From contig OY969782.1 in NCBI GenBank assembly GCA_963703045.1, positions 682,001 to 746,000 of the forward strand: a DNA stretch of 64,000 bases, written 5' to 3'. The position numbers and the translations under genes are program-made. The first letter of the stretch is position 1; each line of letters starts with the position of its first letter. Below, in pieces: positions 31,982 through 40,397 of the stretch. The notes under the pieces were generated by a model that worked only from the letters and a program-made list of their open reading frames with translations, ran no database searches and was not told the origin of the DNA. This DNA comes from Miltoncostaea sp963703045. Its GTDB lineage: Bacteria; Actinomycetota; Thermoleophilia; Miltoncostaeales; Miltoncostaeaceae.

Positions 31982-33904
31982 TCATGACGCGTCCCCATCG
32001 TCGAGGACGCCCGCGGGATAGGTGACGATCATCACCTCGCACCGGGCGTTTCGCAGCACCTTGTCAACCGTGGGGCTGAAGAAGCGGCGATGGTTGCGCC
32101 AGCGGGCCGACGACCCCATGAGGATCAGGTCGGCGTCGATGGCCTCCGCCTCGGCCACGATCGCCTCGCTCAGCGAGCGGGCGCGCACGAGATGGGGGAC
32201 CACGTCCACCCCCTGCTCGGCGGCGATCTCGCGCGCCTCCTCCATCGCCGCGCGGGCGGGACCCTCGTCGTCGGGGCCGGACGCATCGTCGAGCGCGAGC
32301 GACATCGGCACCCGCACGACGTGCAGCACGCGCACCTCGGCGCCCCGCTCCTCGGCGAGTCGTAGGGCCGTGGCGAGGACCTCCTCGCCGACGTCCGCGA
32401 GCTTCAGCGGCACGAGGATGCGGCGCGCCTCGCCCTCGTGGGCATCGGGCACGAGATCGGGCACGGGCGGCGTGGCGCGGCCGAGCAGGGTCTCGCCCCC
32501 GGCCCGGCGCGAGACGAGGTAGACGACCGCCCCGATCGCGAGCCAGATCGGCCCCACCACCGCGGCCCCGCCGTGCGTGAAGAGGGAGGCGATCCAGAGG
32601 GCCAGGGTGAGCAGGCCGCCGACGAGCGACGGGATCGGGATGACCGCGCCGCGCCAGGGCACCCCGAACGGCACCCGGAAGGGACGCGCCAGCGCGGGCT
32701 CGTGGAGGCGCAGGCGGACGACCGCGAACTGGGCGGCGGTCATCGCGATCAGCACGCCGAAGCTGTAGAGCCCGGCGAGGAACAGGGCGCCGTCGCCGAC
32801 GGCGTCGGCGACGATGATGAGCACCGGGGCGATCACCGCGGCGGCGAGCGTCGCCGCCGGTGCCGGCGAGGTGCCCCGCTCCGGGCGGGCGAACGCGTGC
32901 GGGAGCATGTCGTAGCGCGCCATCGAGTACGCCAGGCGCTCGGCCCCGGCGAGCGAGGTGGCGATGGCCGTGACGAGGATCAGGGCGTTGGTGATCCCGA
33001 CGACCCCGACCAGCGCGTCGGCGCCGCCCGGCAGCTCGCCGCCGATCGCGCGGGCGATGCCGACCAGCGGCGCCTGCAGCCAGTCGGTCGCCAGCGCCGT
33101 CGCCACCCCGTCGCTCTCGGCGGGGTCGGGCAGGGTCGGATAGGCCGACACGCCGATCATCGAGACCGCCACGTTGACCACGACGACGGTCCCGATGCCG
33201 ATGAACAGGCTGCGCGGCAGCGTGCGGCCGGGCTCGCGCACCTCGGCGGCGAAGTTGGTGACGGTCTCGAGGCCGGTGTAGGCCAGCGTCGCGAGCGACA
33301 GGGCGAGCGCGATCGACGTCCAGGACGGCGTGCGCCCGATGTCGATGCCCACGGTCAGGCCGTCGGACGTGAAGACCAGCGCGAACCCGAGCACCGCGAT
33401 CACGGTCTGCAGCACCAGCGCGACGCCCGCCGCGACGGCGGCGATCGCGAAGAGGCGGATGCGGCGGATGCGGCGCACACCGGCCAGCACGCCGATCACC
33501 AGGATGCCGACGACCGCGTCCCACGGCCCGGCGGCGAGACCCTCCCACCCGAAGGCCATGCCGATGTAGGCCGGGACGAAGATCGCCGCGAGAGCGATGA
33601 CCACCAGGTAGTCGAGGAAGAGCAGCCAGCCGGTGGCGAAGCCCGCCGGGTCGCTGAAGGCGCGCCGCACGAAGGTGGCGGCGCCGCCGGCCTCGGGCAT
33701 GGCCGCCGACCCCTCGGCGTACGAGAGGCCCACCACCAGCACCAGGGCCCCGACGGCCAGGAGCACCCACGGGGTGAGCCCGACCGCGTAGAACGCCACG
33801 ATGCCGAGGGCGAAGATCAGCGACGAGCCGATCTCGCCGTAGGCGACCAGCGCCAGGGACCGCGCGCGGACGCCCCGGGGCGGGGCGCTCAGCCGCGGCG
33901 CCAT
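31982..33904 (-). CDS. APC-superfamily permease fused to universal-stress-protein domain (copy 2)
   Basis: The product is 640 residues. Residues 1-460 form about 12 membrane helices of the amino acid-polyamine-organocation fold (VAYGEIGSSLIFALGIV in helix 1, TLAYTGLETVTNF in helix 6, SMARYDMLPHAFARPE). Residues about 490-635 are a USP-like domain (RRILVPLKLADVGEEVL, VRVLHVVRVPMSL, DADLILMGSSARWRN). The Gly pattern of the ATP-binding USP motif is largely lost. The same two-domain plan occurs in KimA, a Bacillus potassium importer. Next to TrkA genes, potassium or cation transport is a reasonable inference; amino-acid transport is the default alternative. Confidence 0.88.
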   Translation of the reverse strand: MAPRLSAPPRGVRARSLALVAYGEIGSSLIFALGIVAFYAVGLTPWVLLAVGALVLVVGLSYAEGSAAMPEAGGAATFVRRAFSDPAGFATGWLLFLDYLVVIALAAIFVPAYIGMAFGWEGLAAGPWDAVVGILVIGVLAGVRRIRRIRLFAIAAVAAGVALVLQTVIAVLGFALVFTSDGLTVGIDIGRTPSWTSIALALSLATLAYTGLETVTNFAAEVREPGRTLPRSLFIGIGTVVVVNVAVSMIGVSAYPTLPDPAESDGVATALATDWLQAPLVGIARAIGGELPGGADALVGVVGITNALILVTAIATSLAGAERLAYSMARYDMLPHAFARPERGTSPAPAATLAAAVIAPVLIIVADAVGDGALFLAGLYSFGVLIAMTAAQFAVVRLRLHEPALARPFRVPFGVPWRGAVIPIPSLVGGLLTLALWIASLFTHGGAAVVGPIWLAIGAVVYLVSRRAGGETLLGRATPPVPDLVPDAHEGEARRILVPLKLADVGEEVLATALRLAEERGAEVRVLHVVRVPMSLALDDASGPDDEGPARAAMEEAREIAAEQGVDVVPHLVRARSLSEAIVAEAEAIDADLILMGSSARWRNHRRFFSPTVDKVLRNARCEVMIVTYPAGVLDDGDAS

Positions 33905-34071
33905 GTGCCCACCAGGTAGAGGCGCAGCGCGCCGCCGGCGATCATCAGCCCGCCGAGCAGCAGCCCCAGGCCGCCGCCGATCCCGAGCGCGATCGTGCGG
34001 GCCACGACGATCACGCCGAGCACGAGCACCACGAGGGCGACCGCCGCGGGCGCCGGGCCCCGCCGGCTCAC
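33889..34071 (-). CDS. Small two-helix membrane protein between the APC permeases
   Basis: The 60-residue protein has a Pro/Arg N-terminus, two hydrophobic helices (about 9-27 and 30-50, VALVVLVLGVIVVARTIALG and a Gly-rich GGLGLLLGGLMIAGG) and a basic end. ATG 34071 overlaps the upstream permease stop as ATGA, and its 3' end overlaps the next permease start by 16 nt, so it belongs to the operon. No family recognised. Confidence 0.7.
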   Translation of the reverse strand: MSRRGPAPAAVALVVLVLGVIVVARTIALGIGGGLGLLLGGLMIAGGALRLYLVGTWRRG

Positions 34072-35972
34072 GCCACGGCCTCGGCCACGCGCCCGCCGAC
34101 GACGATGGCCCGCACCGGGCTGTGCTTGAGCACGTGCCGGGTCGTGCTGCCGAACACCGGTGCCCGGCGGTGCATGCCCGGGCGCGGCGCACCGATCACG
34201 ATCAGCTCGGCGCCGCGTGCGACGGCGTCGGCGACGATGGCCGGTCCGGCGCTGCGGGCGCGCTCGAGGCGGGTCACGGCCCGCACGCCGTGGCTCTCCA
34301 CCAGGGCCCGGGCGTCGTCGAGCAGCTCACCGGCCTGGCGCTCCTCGTCGGGCAGATCGGCGGTCAGCGGGAGGGTCATGGGGATCTCGAGCACGTGCAC
34401 GACCGCCACCCGCGCCCGCCGCTCGCCCGCGAGTCGGGCTGCCGCCACCAGCGCCTCCTCGCTCTCGGCCGACCGGACGACCGGCACCACGATCGACCGG
34501 TACTCGATCCTCAGCCCGGCGCCCAGCACGAGGGCGGGAGCCCGCACCGTGGCCGCGAGCGGGAGATGCAGCACCCGGCGCCGGTAGACGACGTAGACGG
34601 CGAACCCGAGCGCCAGCCACGCGAGGCCGGCCCAGCGCGTCAACGGCTCCTGGATGACCACGATCGCCCAGGCCGCGCCGGTCGCGAGACCGCCGAGGAT
34701 GGCGAACAGCGGCCAGTCGATGCCGGCGATGCGCAGGTTGGGCCGGGCCCGGTAGACGAGCTCGTCGTCGCGGCGGCGCACCCGCAGGGCGACCAGGGAG
34801 ACGTGCGCCACGGTGAACGAGAGCATGGCGCCGAACGAGTACATGGTGCCGAGGAAGTCGGTCTGCCCCGGCAGCAGGGCGATGATCGAGGCCACGCCGG
34901 CGAACAGCACGAGGGCCAGCCAGGGCGTGCGGAAGCGCGGGTGCAGGCGGCGGAAGACCTCGGGGAGCTGGCGATAGCTCGCCATCGAGTAGGTGATGCG
35001 CGAGGCCCCGATCACGCCGGCGTTGGCCGCGATGAAGAGGATCGTCGCGGCGAGCAGGCCGACGTAGATCTCGAGGGCGCTGAGCGTCACACCCGTGAGG
35101 CCGAGGTTGTCGACGATCCCGAGCACCGGGTCGTTGGCGAACCCGCCCTCCTCGGGTGGCAGCCCGAGCGGCGTGGTGTAGCCGTCCGGCCCGAGCGTCA
35201 CGGGCAGCGCCGAGAGCGCGATCGCCGGAAGGGTGAAGTAGATCGCGTAGACGGCGATCGCGACCATCCGGATCGACCTCGGGATGTCGCGCGACGGGTC
35301 GCGCGCCTCCTCGGAGAGGTTCGAGATCGTCTCGATGCCGGTGTAGGCGATCATCGCCACCGGGATGGCCAGGAAGAAGCTGCCCCAGGTGGGCGCCACG
35401 CCGAAGGAGACGTTGGCGGTCAGGATGCCCGGCGAGAAGATCAGCACGAAGCCGAGGGCCACGAGCAGGGCCTGGGTCGCGAAGTCGACGACCGCGAGCA
35501 GGATGTTGAGCTTCGCCGCCTCCTTGACGCCGATGATGTTGATGCCGACCAGCAGCACGATCACCGCCGCGCCGACGATCACGTCCCACGGGTTCTGCTT
35601 GAGGGGCTCCCAGAAGATCGAGAGGTAGTGCGGGACGAAGAACGCCGAGATCGCGATGGTGATGATGTAGTTGAGCATCTGGGCCCATGCCGCCCCGAAG
35701 CTCACCACCTCGTTGAAGGCGTGGCGGGCGAAGCTGGCCGAGCCGCCCGCCTCGGGGTAGCGCACCGTCCCCTCGGCGTACGTGGCCGCCGTCGCGGCGA
35801 AGATCAGGCCCGCGATGACGAACACCAGGGGCGTCAGCCCGAGGGCCAGTGCCGCCGTGACGCCGAGGGCGTAGTAGATCGACGACCCCACGTTGCCGTA
35901 GGCGGTCGCGAAGAGAGCCGGCGCGCCGAGGACGCGCTCGAGCCCCTGCTGCTCACGGCGGCGGCGGGACAC
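34068..35972 (-). CDS. APC-superfamily permease fused to universal-stress-protein domain (copy 1)
   Basis: The product is 634 residues. Twelve membrane helices (1-470) carry APC signatures (TAYGNVGSSIYYALG in helix 1, MIAYTGIETISNLSEEARDP in helix 6, ITYSMASYRQLPEVFRRLHP). A cytoplasmic USP-like domain (about 490-628) follows, with YRSIVVPVVRSAESEEAL and LIVIGAPRPG, and a partly kept Gly/Ser loop VFGST. It opens a transcript that continues with a two-helix protein, a second permease-USP and two TrkA proteins. The KimA-like architecture suggests ion uptake regulated by nucleotides. Sequence similarity to the second copy is moderate, so this is an old duplication. Confidence 0.9.
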   Translation of the reverse strand: MSRRRREQQGLERVLGAPALFATAYGNVGSSIYYALGVTAALALGLTPLVFVIAGLIFAATAATYAEGTVRYPEAGGSASFARHAFNEVVSFGAAWAQMLNYIITIAISAFFVPHYLSIFWEPLKQNPWDVIVGAAVIVLLVGINIIGVKEAAKLNILLAVVDFATQALLVALGFVLIFSPGILTANVSFGVAPTWGSFFLAIPVAMIAYTGIETISNLSEEARDPSRDIPRSIRMVAIAVYAIYFTLPAIALSALPVTLGPDGYTTPLGLPPEEGGFANDPVLGIVDNLGLTGVTLSALEIYVGLLAATILFIAANAGVIGASRITYSMASYRQLPEVFRRLHPRFRTPWLALVLFAGVASIIALLPGQTDFLGTMYSFGAMLSFTVAHVSLVALRVRRRDDELVYRARPNLRIAGIDWPLFAILGGLATGAAWAIVVIQEPLTRWAGLAWLALGFAVYVVYRRRVLHLPLAATVRAPALVLGAGLRIEYRSIVVPVVRSAESEEALVAAARLAGERRARVAVVHVLEIPMTLPLTADLPDEERQAGELLDDARALVESHGVRAVTRLERARSAGPAIVADAVARGAELIVIGAPRPGMHRRAPVFGSTTRHVLKHSPVRAIVVGGRVAEAVA

Positions 35973-36040
35973 GGCGGGACTCTACGGCGCGGTCGTGCGG
36001 GCGATCGGCCGCCCGTGCCGCGCGGCCCCGCCCCGCAGGG

Positions 36041-37195
36041 CTATGCCGCCGCCGGTCCCAGCGCGCGGCGCGCCGCGCGCTCGACGCCGCCGATCAGCGG
36101 CACGCGCACCTCGGGGGGCCGGGTGGCGAGGCGGTGCGCCAGCAGGCGACCGGCGGCGCGGGTGCGCAGGACCCTCCAGGTGACCGACGGGATGCGCTCG
36201 AGCGCGGCGCGGGCCGCCCACGCCGTGGCCGCGTGCCCGGCGAGCGAGAGCTGCAGGCGGCGCCCGTAGGGCTCCATGCCGGCGGCGCGTCCGGCCAGCA
36301 CGTCGAGGGCGGCCTCGCTGACCAGCTCGGAGCTGAGGAACGCCTCGAACATGCCGTCTCCGGACAGCGGGTCGATGAGGCCGGCGGCGTCGCCCACGAC
36401 GGCGGCGCGGCCACGCGCCACCCCGGTCCACGCCCGGCGCAGCGGCATCCGGTGCCCGCGCACCTGGGTCAGCTCGTCCGGGTTGACCCCGTGCGCCTGG
36501 CAGAGCCGGTCGAGGTGCCGGCGCAGGCGCGGGCCCTCGGCCTCCCAACCGCCGACGCCCAGGTTCATGTGGTCGGCCTTCGGGAAGACCCAGCCGTAGC
36601 CCCCGGGGACGGTCGCCATCTCGAGCGTCACGCGGGAGCGGTGCCACGCCTCGCGCTCGGGCGTGAGGGGGGCGTTGCCCTCGAGCGCGACGCCGAAGAG
36701 CCGGTCGGCGCCGAGCCGCAGGGCCTTCGCGCTGACCCCGTTGGCGCCGTCGGCGCCCACGACGACGTCGGCGTCGATGCGCCCGCCGCCGTCGAGCGCC
36801 ACCACCGCGCCGCGCGCCGAGGTCTCGATGTCGCGCACCCGCACGCCGTCACGGAAGTCGGCGCCGGCCGACGCCGCCGCCTCGGCGAGCAGCGCGTCCA
36901 GCCGCCGGCGCTGGGTCATCAGCGCGATCGGGCTCGCGAAGCTCTGACGGGTGGACGGCCCGTAGCGCAGGCGCAGGTCGAGCTGGTTGACCTCGTCCTC
37001 GACCACCGACGAGACGTCGATCGGCAGCAGGGTCGTGGCCCGGATGGTCAGACCGCCACCGCAGGGCTTGTCGCGGGGGAAGGTCTGGCGATCGAGCAGC
37101 ACCACCCTCGCCCCGGCCCGGGCGAGCCGGTAGGCGGTGGTTGACCCCCCCGGCCCGGCGCCCACCACGGCCACGTCAACGTGCTCGCTCACCAC
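36041..37195 (-). CDS. Geranylgeranyl reductase family FAD-dependent oxidoreductase
   Basis: The 384-residue flavoprotein has a GxGxxG FAD loop VAVVGAGPGGSTTAYRLA, the family motif PRDKPCGGGLT (about 40-50), GADGANGVSAKAL and the second FAD contact GDAAGLIDPLSGDGMFEAF. Family members saturate isoprenoid chains (chlorophyll side chain, archaeal lipids, menaquinones) or hydroxylate other substrates. In an actinobacterium menaquinone or carotenoid tailoring is the likely class. GTG 37195 or 37192 follows a GAGGAG site. It stands alone on the minus strand, 68 nt after the APC operon start. Confidence 0.88.
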   Translation of the reverse strand: MVSEHVDVAVVGAGPGGSTTAYRLARAGARVVLLDRQTFPRDKPCGGGLTIRATTLLPIDVSSVVEDEVNQLDLRLRYGPSTRQSFASPIALMTQRRRLDALLAEAAASAGADFRDGVRVRDIETSARGAVVALDGGGRIDADVVVGADGANGVSAKALRLGADRLFGVALEGNAPLTPEREAWHRSRVTLEMATVPGGYGWVFPKADHMNLGVGGWEAEGPRLRRHLDRLCQAHGVNPDELTQVRGHRMPLRRAWTGVARGRAAVVGDAAGLIDPLSGDGMFEAFLSSELVSEAALDVLAGRAAGMEPYGRRLQLSLAGHAATAWAARAALERIPSVTWRVLRTRAAGRLLAHRLATRPPEVRVPLIGGVERAARRALGPAAA

Positions 37196-37267
37196 CGTCT
37201 CCTCGTCCCGGGACCCCTCGACGCCATCATGACGACCCGCGGCGGCGACGGAGGTGACACCCGGCCC

Positions 37268-39202
37268 TCAGGGGTCGGTGATGCGCACGATGACCACGGC
37301 GACGTCGTCGCGCAGGCGGCCCCCCGCGAAGTCCGACGCCGTGCGCAGCAGGTGCGTGGCGGCCTCCTCCACCTCCATCCCCGCGCACCGCGCCGCCGCG
37401 TCGCGGAGGCGCTCCTCGCCGAGCAGTGAGGTGCCCTGGCGCGCCTCGGTGAGGCCGTCGGTGAACACGACCACGGTGTCGCCGGGCGCCAGCGCGGACT
37501 CGCGATCGACCAGGGGCGGATCGTCGAAGACGCCGAGGATGGTGCCGGGGCCTCCGAGCTCCTCGACCGCGCCCGACGCCCGCACGAGCAGGGGATGCGG
37601 GTGCCCCGCCCGGCAGACGGTGACCGAGGCCGTGTCGCCGTCGAGCCGGAAGCTCAGATCGGCCGCGGTGAGGAAGAGCGTGCCGAAGCCCTGCTGGCGC
37701 ATGGCCCGGTTGAGGCGCCCGAGGGCGCCCGCGGGGCTCAGTCGGCCGTCGGCGAGGGCGCGCACCGTGTAGCGGGCGAGCGCGGTCAGGGCCACGGCCT
37801 CCGGGCCCTTGCCGCAGGCGTCGCCCATCATCACCGTGAGCCGGCCGCCGCCGTCCTCGAACACGTCGTAGAAGTCGCCGCCGACGGTCTGACCCTCCGC
37901 CGCGGCCACGTAGCGGGCGGCCATGCGCACGCCGCGGATCTCCGGCAGGGCGCGCGGCAGCAGGCTCGTCTGGAGGACGCGTGCGATCTCCCCCTGTTCC
38001 CGGTGCAGCCGCACCCGCTCGATCGCCTGGGCGACCTGGTCGGCCAGCGTGAGGAGGAACTCGCGCTCGGCGGGCCCGAAATCGCGCGGGCTGTCGAAGC
38101 GCAGCGCCAGCGCGCCGGCGGCGCCCCGGCCCGCGCTCAGCGGCAGCACCGCCCAACTGCGGCCGGGCACGTCGGCGGCGCTCTCGGCGAGCTCCGGGTG
38201 GACCTCCGTCATCTCGCGGGTGCTGGGGTAGAACGCCGCGACGCCGGTGCGGACCGCGCGGGTCACCGGCAGATCGACGTCCATGGGGATGCGCCGGTCC
38301 AGGGACCCGTCGCCGCGCAGGCTGCGGCGGTCGAGGTACTGGCCACCCGGACCCACGCGGGCGATCACCACGTCGTCGATGCCGGCGACCGCGGAGGCCG
38401 CGAGCGGCAGGGCCGCGAGCACGGCGTCCTCGTCGAGCGCCGGGGCCAGCGCGGCGGTGACGCGCTGCAGCGCGGCGGCCCGGACCGCGGCGTCGGCGCT
38501 CACCTCGCGCTCGGCGTCGATGTCGTCCAGCAGGCCGGCCACCCGGCGGCGCACCACGACCGACATCCGTGCCGCCGCGGCGATCGACAGAGCGCCCAGC
38601 ACCAGCAGCGCGATGGTCAGGATGTCCGTCAGCCGCTGCTGATCGCCCTGCGCGTCGCGCACGAAGGCGTCGGTGTCGGCGACCATACGCGCGGCCACCG
38701 ACCGGAACGCGGCGAACCGGGTTTCACCGCCCGCCACCCGGCGGAAGGCCTCGGCCCGCTGGGCCTCGGTGCCGCCCCTCAGCTCGGCCTGGCGCTCGAG
38801 GAACCGCTGCAGCTCGGCGATGATCGGCTCGGCCTCGCGCAGCCGGCCGGCGAGCTCGGGATGCTTGACGACGTTCGCGCGGATGTAGGCGAGATCGGCG
38901 TCGGCGCCCTCTCGCGCCGCGTCGTACGCGGCCAGCGCCGACCGGTCGTCGGTCAGCAGGAACCCGCGCACGGCGTTCTGCTGAGCGGCCATCTGGAACG
39001 CGAGATCCTGCACCGCGGCCTTGAGGGGGATGGCGTCCTCGACGAACTCCTCGGTCGCGCTGTCGTGGATGCCGCGGGAGACGCCGATCCCCACCGCGAG
39101 CAGCACCAGCAGCAGGGCGACGAGGATGCCGAACGTGAGAGCGAGCGAGCGTCGGGCCGCCGTCAGCCGCGGAGGGCGCGTGGCAGCCCGGGTCTCGGCC
39201 AT
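37268..39202 (-). CDS. Membrane sensor PP2C-type phosphatase (CHASE3-GAF-SpoIIE)
   Basis: The 644-residue protein has membrane helix 1 (about 22-42), an extracellular four-helix CHASE3-like domain (about 45-180, FQMAAQQNAVRGFLLTDDRSA), membrane helix 2 (about 193-215), a GAF domain (about 245-395) and a C-terminal SpoIIE/PP2C phosphatase domain (about 425-640). Catalytic metal Asp residues sit in GGDFYDV, MMGDACGKGPEA, FTDGLTEAR and RDDVAVV. Such proteins dephosphorylate anti-anti-sigma factors and start partner-switching stress responses. No anti-sigma or STAS gene is next to it. Confidence 0.92.
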   Translation of the reverse strand: MAETRAATRPPRLTAARRSLALTFGILVALLLVLLAVGIGVSRGIHDSATEEFVEDAIPLKAAVQDLAFQMAAQQNAVRGFLLTDDRSALAAYDAAREGADADLAYIRANVVKHPELAGRLREAEPIIAELQRFLERQAELRGGTEAQRAEAFRRVAGGETRFAAFRSVAARMVADTDAFVRDAQGDQQRLTDILTIALLVLGALSIAAAARMSVVVRRRVAGLLDDIDAEREVSADAAVRAAALQRVTAALAPALDEDAVLAALPLAASAVAGIDDVVIARVGPGGQYLDRRSLRGDGSLDRRIPMDVDLPVTRAVRTGVAAFYPSTREMTEVHPELAESAADVPGRSWAVLPLSAGRGAAGALALRFDSPRDFGPAEREFLLTLADQVAQAIERVRLHREQGEIARVLQTSLLPRALPEIRGVRMAARYVAAAEGQTVGGDFYDVFEDGGGRLTVMMGDACGKGPEAVALTALARYTVRALADGRLSPAGALGRLNRAMRQQGFGTLFLTAADLSFRLDGDTASVTVCRAGHPHPLLVRASGAVEELGGPGTILGVFDDPPLVDRESALAPGDTVVVFTDGLTEARQGTSLLGEERLRDAAARCAGMEVEEAATHLLRTASDFAGGRLRDDVAVVIVRITDP

Positions 39203-39307
39203 CGTCTCCTCTGCGCGTATCGGGGCGGGGCGGGCGATGCCCGCGTGCGCGTGGTGCCGCCTCAGCCTAACGTGCGACCGCGCCCCGCCGGGCGCGGCCC
39301 TTCAGCC

Positions 39308-39931
39308 TCAGGAGTCGCCGACGAGCGTCCGCAGGTCGGCGGTCAGATCGGCGACCGGCACCGTCACGCCGGCGGCGTACGACGCCACCTGCCGGCCGTC
39401 GCGGTCGATCAGCACGACCCGGGCCGAGTGGATCGACGCGTCCTCGCCCTCGGGCTGCGCCGTGATCAGCCAGTCCTTCCACAGCGGCATCAGCTCGGCG
39501 CGCGTACCCGTGATGTAGCTCATCCGGCCGCGCAGGCGGAACCGCTCGAGGAAGTCGCCCACCGCCACCGGCGTGTCGCCCACCGGATCCACGCTGATCG
39601 CCACCACGTCGAGCTGCTCGGCGTCGGGCCCGATCGCGTCGAGGGCCGAGGCGATCGTCGCGGCGATGGTGGGGCACACGTCGGGGCAATCGGCGAAGAG
39701 GAAGCTCACGAGCGCCGGGCGCCCCGACGTCGGCACGACCACGGGGCGCCCGTCGAAGCCGGTGCCGCGCGTCGCCGGGGCCTCCCGGGACGGCCTGATC
39801 TCGGCCGCGACGAAGCGATCCGCCCCGCCGTCGCCGCGCGACGCCACCCCGAGCAGCACGAGGGAGAGCGCGGCGACCGTCGCGGTGGCCGCGGCGACGA
39901 GAGCGAGGATGCGGGGCAGGCGCGGGGACAC
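39308..39931 (-). CDS. SCO1/SenC family copper chaperone / thiol-disulfide protein
   Basis: The 207-residue protein has an N-terminal membrane anchor (about 10-30) and an extracellular thioredoxin fold with the copper-binding CPDVCP (C82, C86), a later His in DASIHSARVVLIDRDG (about H168) and ISVDPVGDTPVAV. SCO proteins deliver copper to the CuA site of cytochrome c oxidase subunit II. It is last in a run of minus-strand genes after the histidine kinase, 48 nt after a zinc-ribbon protein. Cytochrome oxidase genes are not in the window. Confidence 0.92.
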   Translation of the reverse strand: MSPRLPRILALVAAATATVAALSLVLLGVASRGDGGADRFVAAEIRPSREAPATRGTGFDGRPVVVPTSGRPALVSFLFADCPDVCPTIAATIASALDAIGPDAEQLDVVAISVDPVGDTPVAVGDFLERFRLRGRMSYITGTRAELMPLWKDWLITAQPEGEDASIHSARVVLIDRDGRQVASYAAGVTVPVADLTADLRTLVGDS

Positions 39932-39979
39932 GGGGACGTGGGCGCTCCGGGAGGCGGGCGGTCGGGACCGCTTTCGACC

Positions 39980-40168
39980 CTAGCGCCCCCGGCCCGCGCG
40001 ATCCGGTGCGTTCCGCCCCGCCCCGCGGGCCCGCCCGGCCCCCCCGGGCGCCGGGGTCGCGGTGGGAGCGCCCTCGCAGCACCCCTCGCAGATGCGGCCG
40101 CAGACCGCGCACACGGCCTTGGCGCGCACCTCGACGAGGGGTCCTCCGCAGAGCGGGCACACGTCCAT
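39980..40168 (-). CDS. Small zinc-ribbon protein
   Basis: The 62-residue product from ATG 40168 begins MDVCPLCGGPLVEVRAKAVC and continues AVCGRICEGCCEG: two CxxC knuckles plus an extra CCEG, enough for one zinc ribbon, followed by a Gly/Ala/Arg-rich disordered tail. Third codon positions are almost entirely G or C. The frame is open further upstream, but that part lacks coding character, so the start is placed at 40168. It sits between the histidine-kinase operon and SCO1. Role unknown. Confidence 0.65.
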   Translation of the reverse strand: MDVCPLCGGPLVEVRAKAVCAVCGRICEGCCEGAPTATPAPGGAGRARGAGRNAPDRAGRGR

Positions 40169-40205
40169 GCCGGGGCAGTCTGAGGAGCGCCCCGGACGGC
40201 GGCCG

Positions 40206-40378
40206 TCAGCTCCCCATGCCGGCCGTTCGCGCCTCCTCCGCTCCGGCCGCGCCGTCGCGGCGCTCCTCGTCGGCCGAGAACCGGTGCTGGCGCTCGTCGT
40301 CGCGCGCGCCCGTGCCGCCGGTGGCCGACTCTCGGGCGTCGTCTCGGGCGTCTCCTCGGGCTTCTCGTCCTCGCTCAT
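40206..40378 (-). pseudogene. Small acidic protein gene with apparent frame change
   Basis: A GGGGAGGGACC site precedes ATG 40378. The first 16 codons (MSEDEKPEETPETTPE) have perfect GC3. Beyond the GAGAG at about 40330-40333 coding character moves to another frame, which reads SATGGTGARDDERQHRFSADE and continues to a stop at 40206. One indel (plus one, or minus two within GAGAG) would join them to a disordered acidic protein of about 57 residues. It may be a programmed or erroneous shift, or not a gene at all. Confidence 0.4.
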
Positions 40379-40397
40379 GGTCCCTCCCCTGTCGCGG

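Noticed and set aside
37595..40183. A plus-strand frame of about 862 codons opposite the SpoIIE-type phosphatase and SCO1 genes
   Set aside because: Antisense shadow of two well-supported genes; no ribosome binding site, no recognisable domain.
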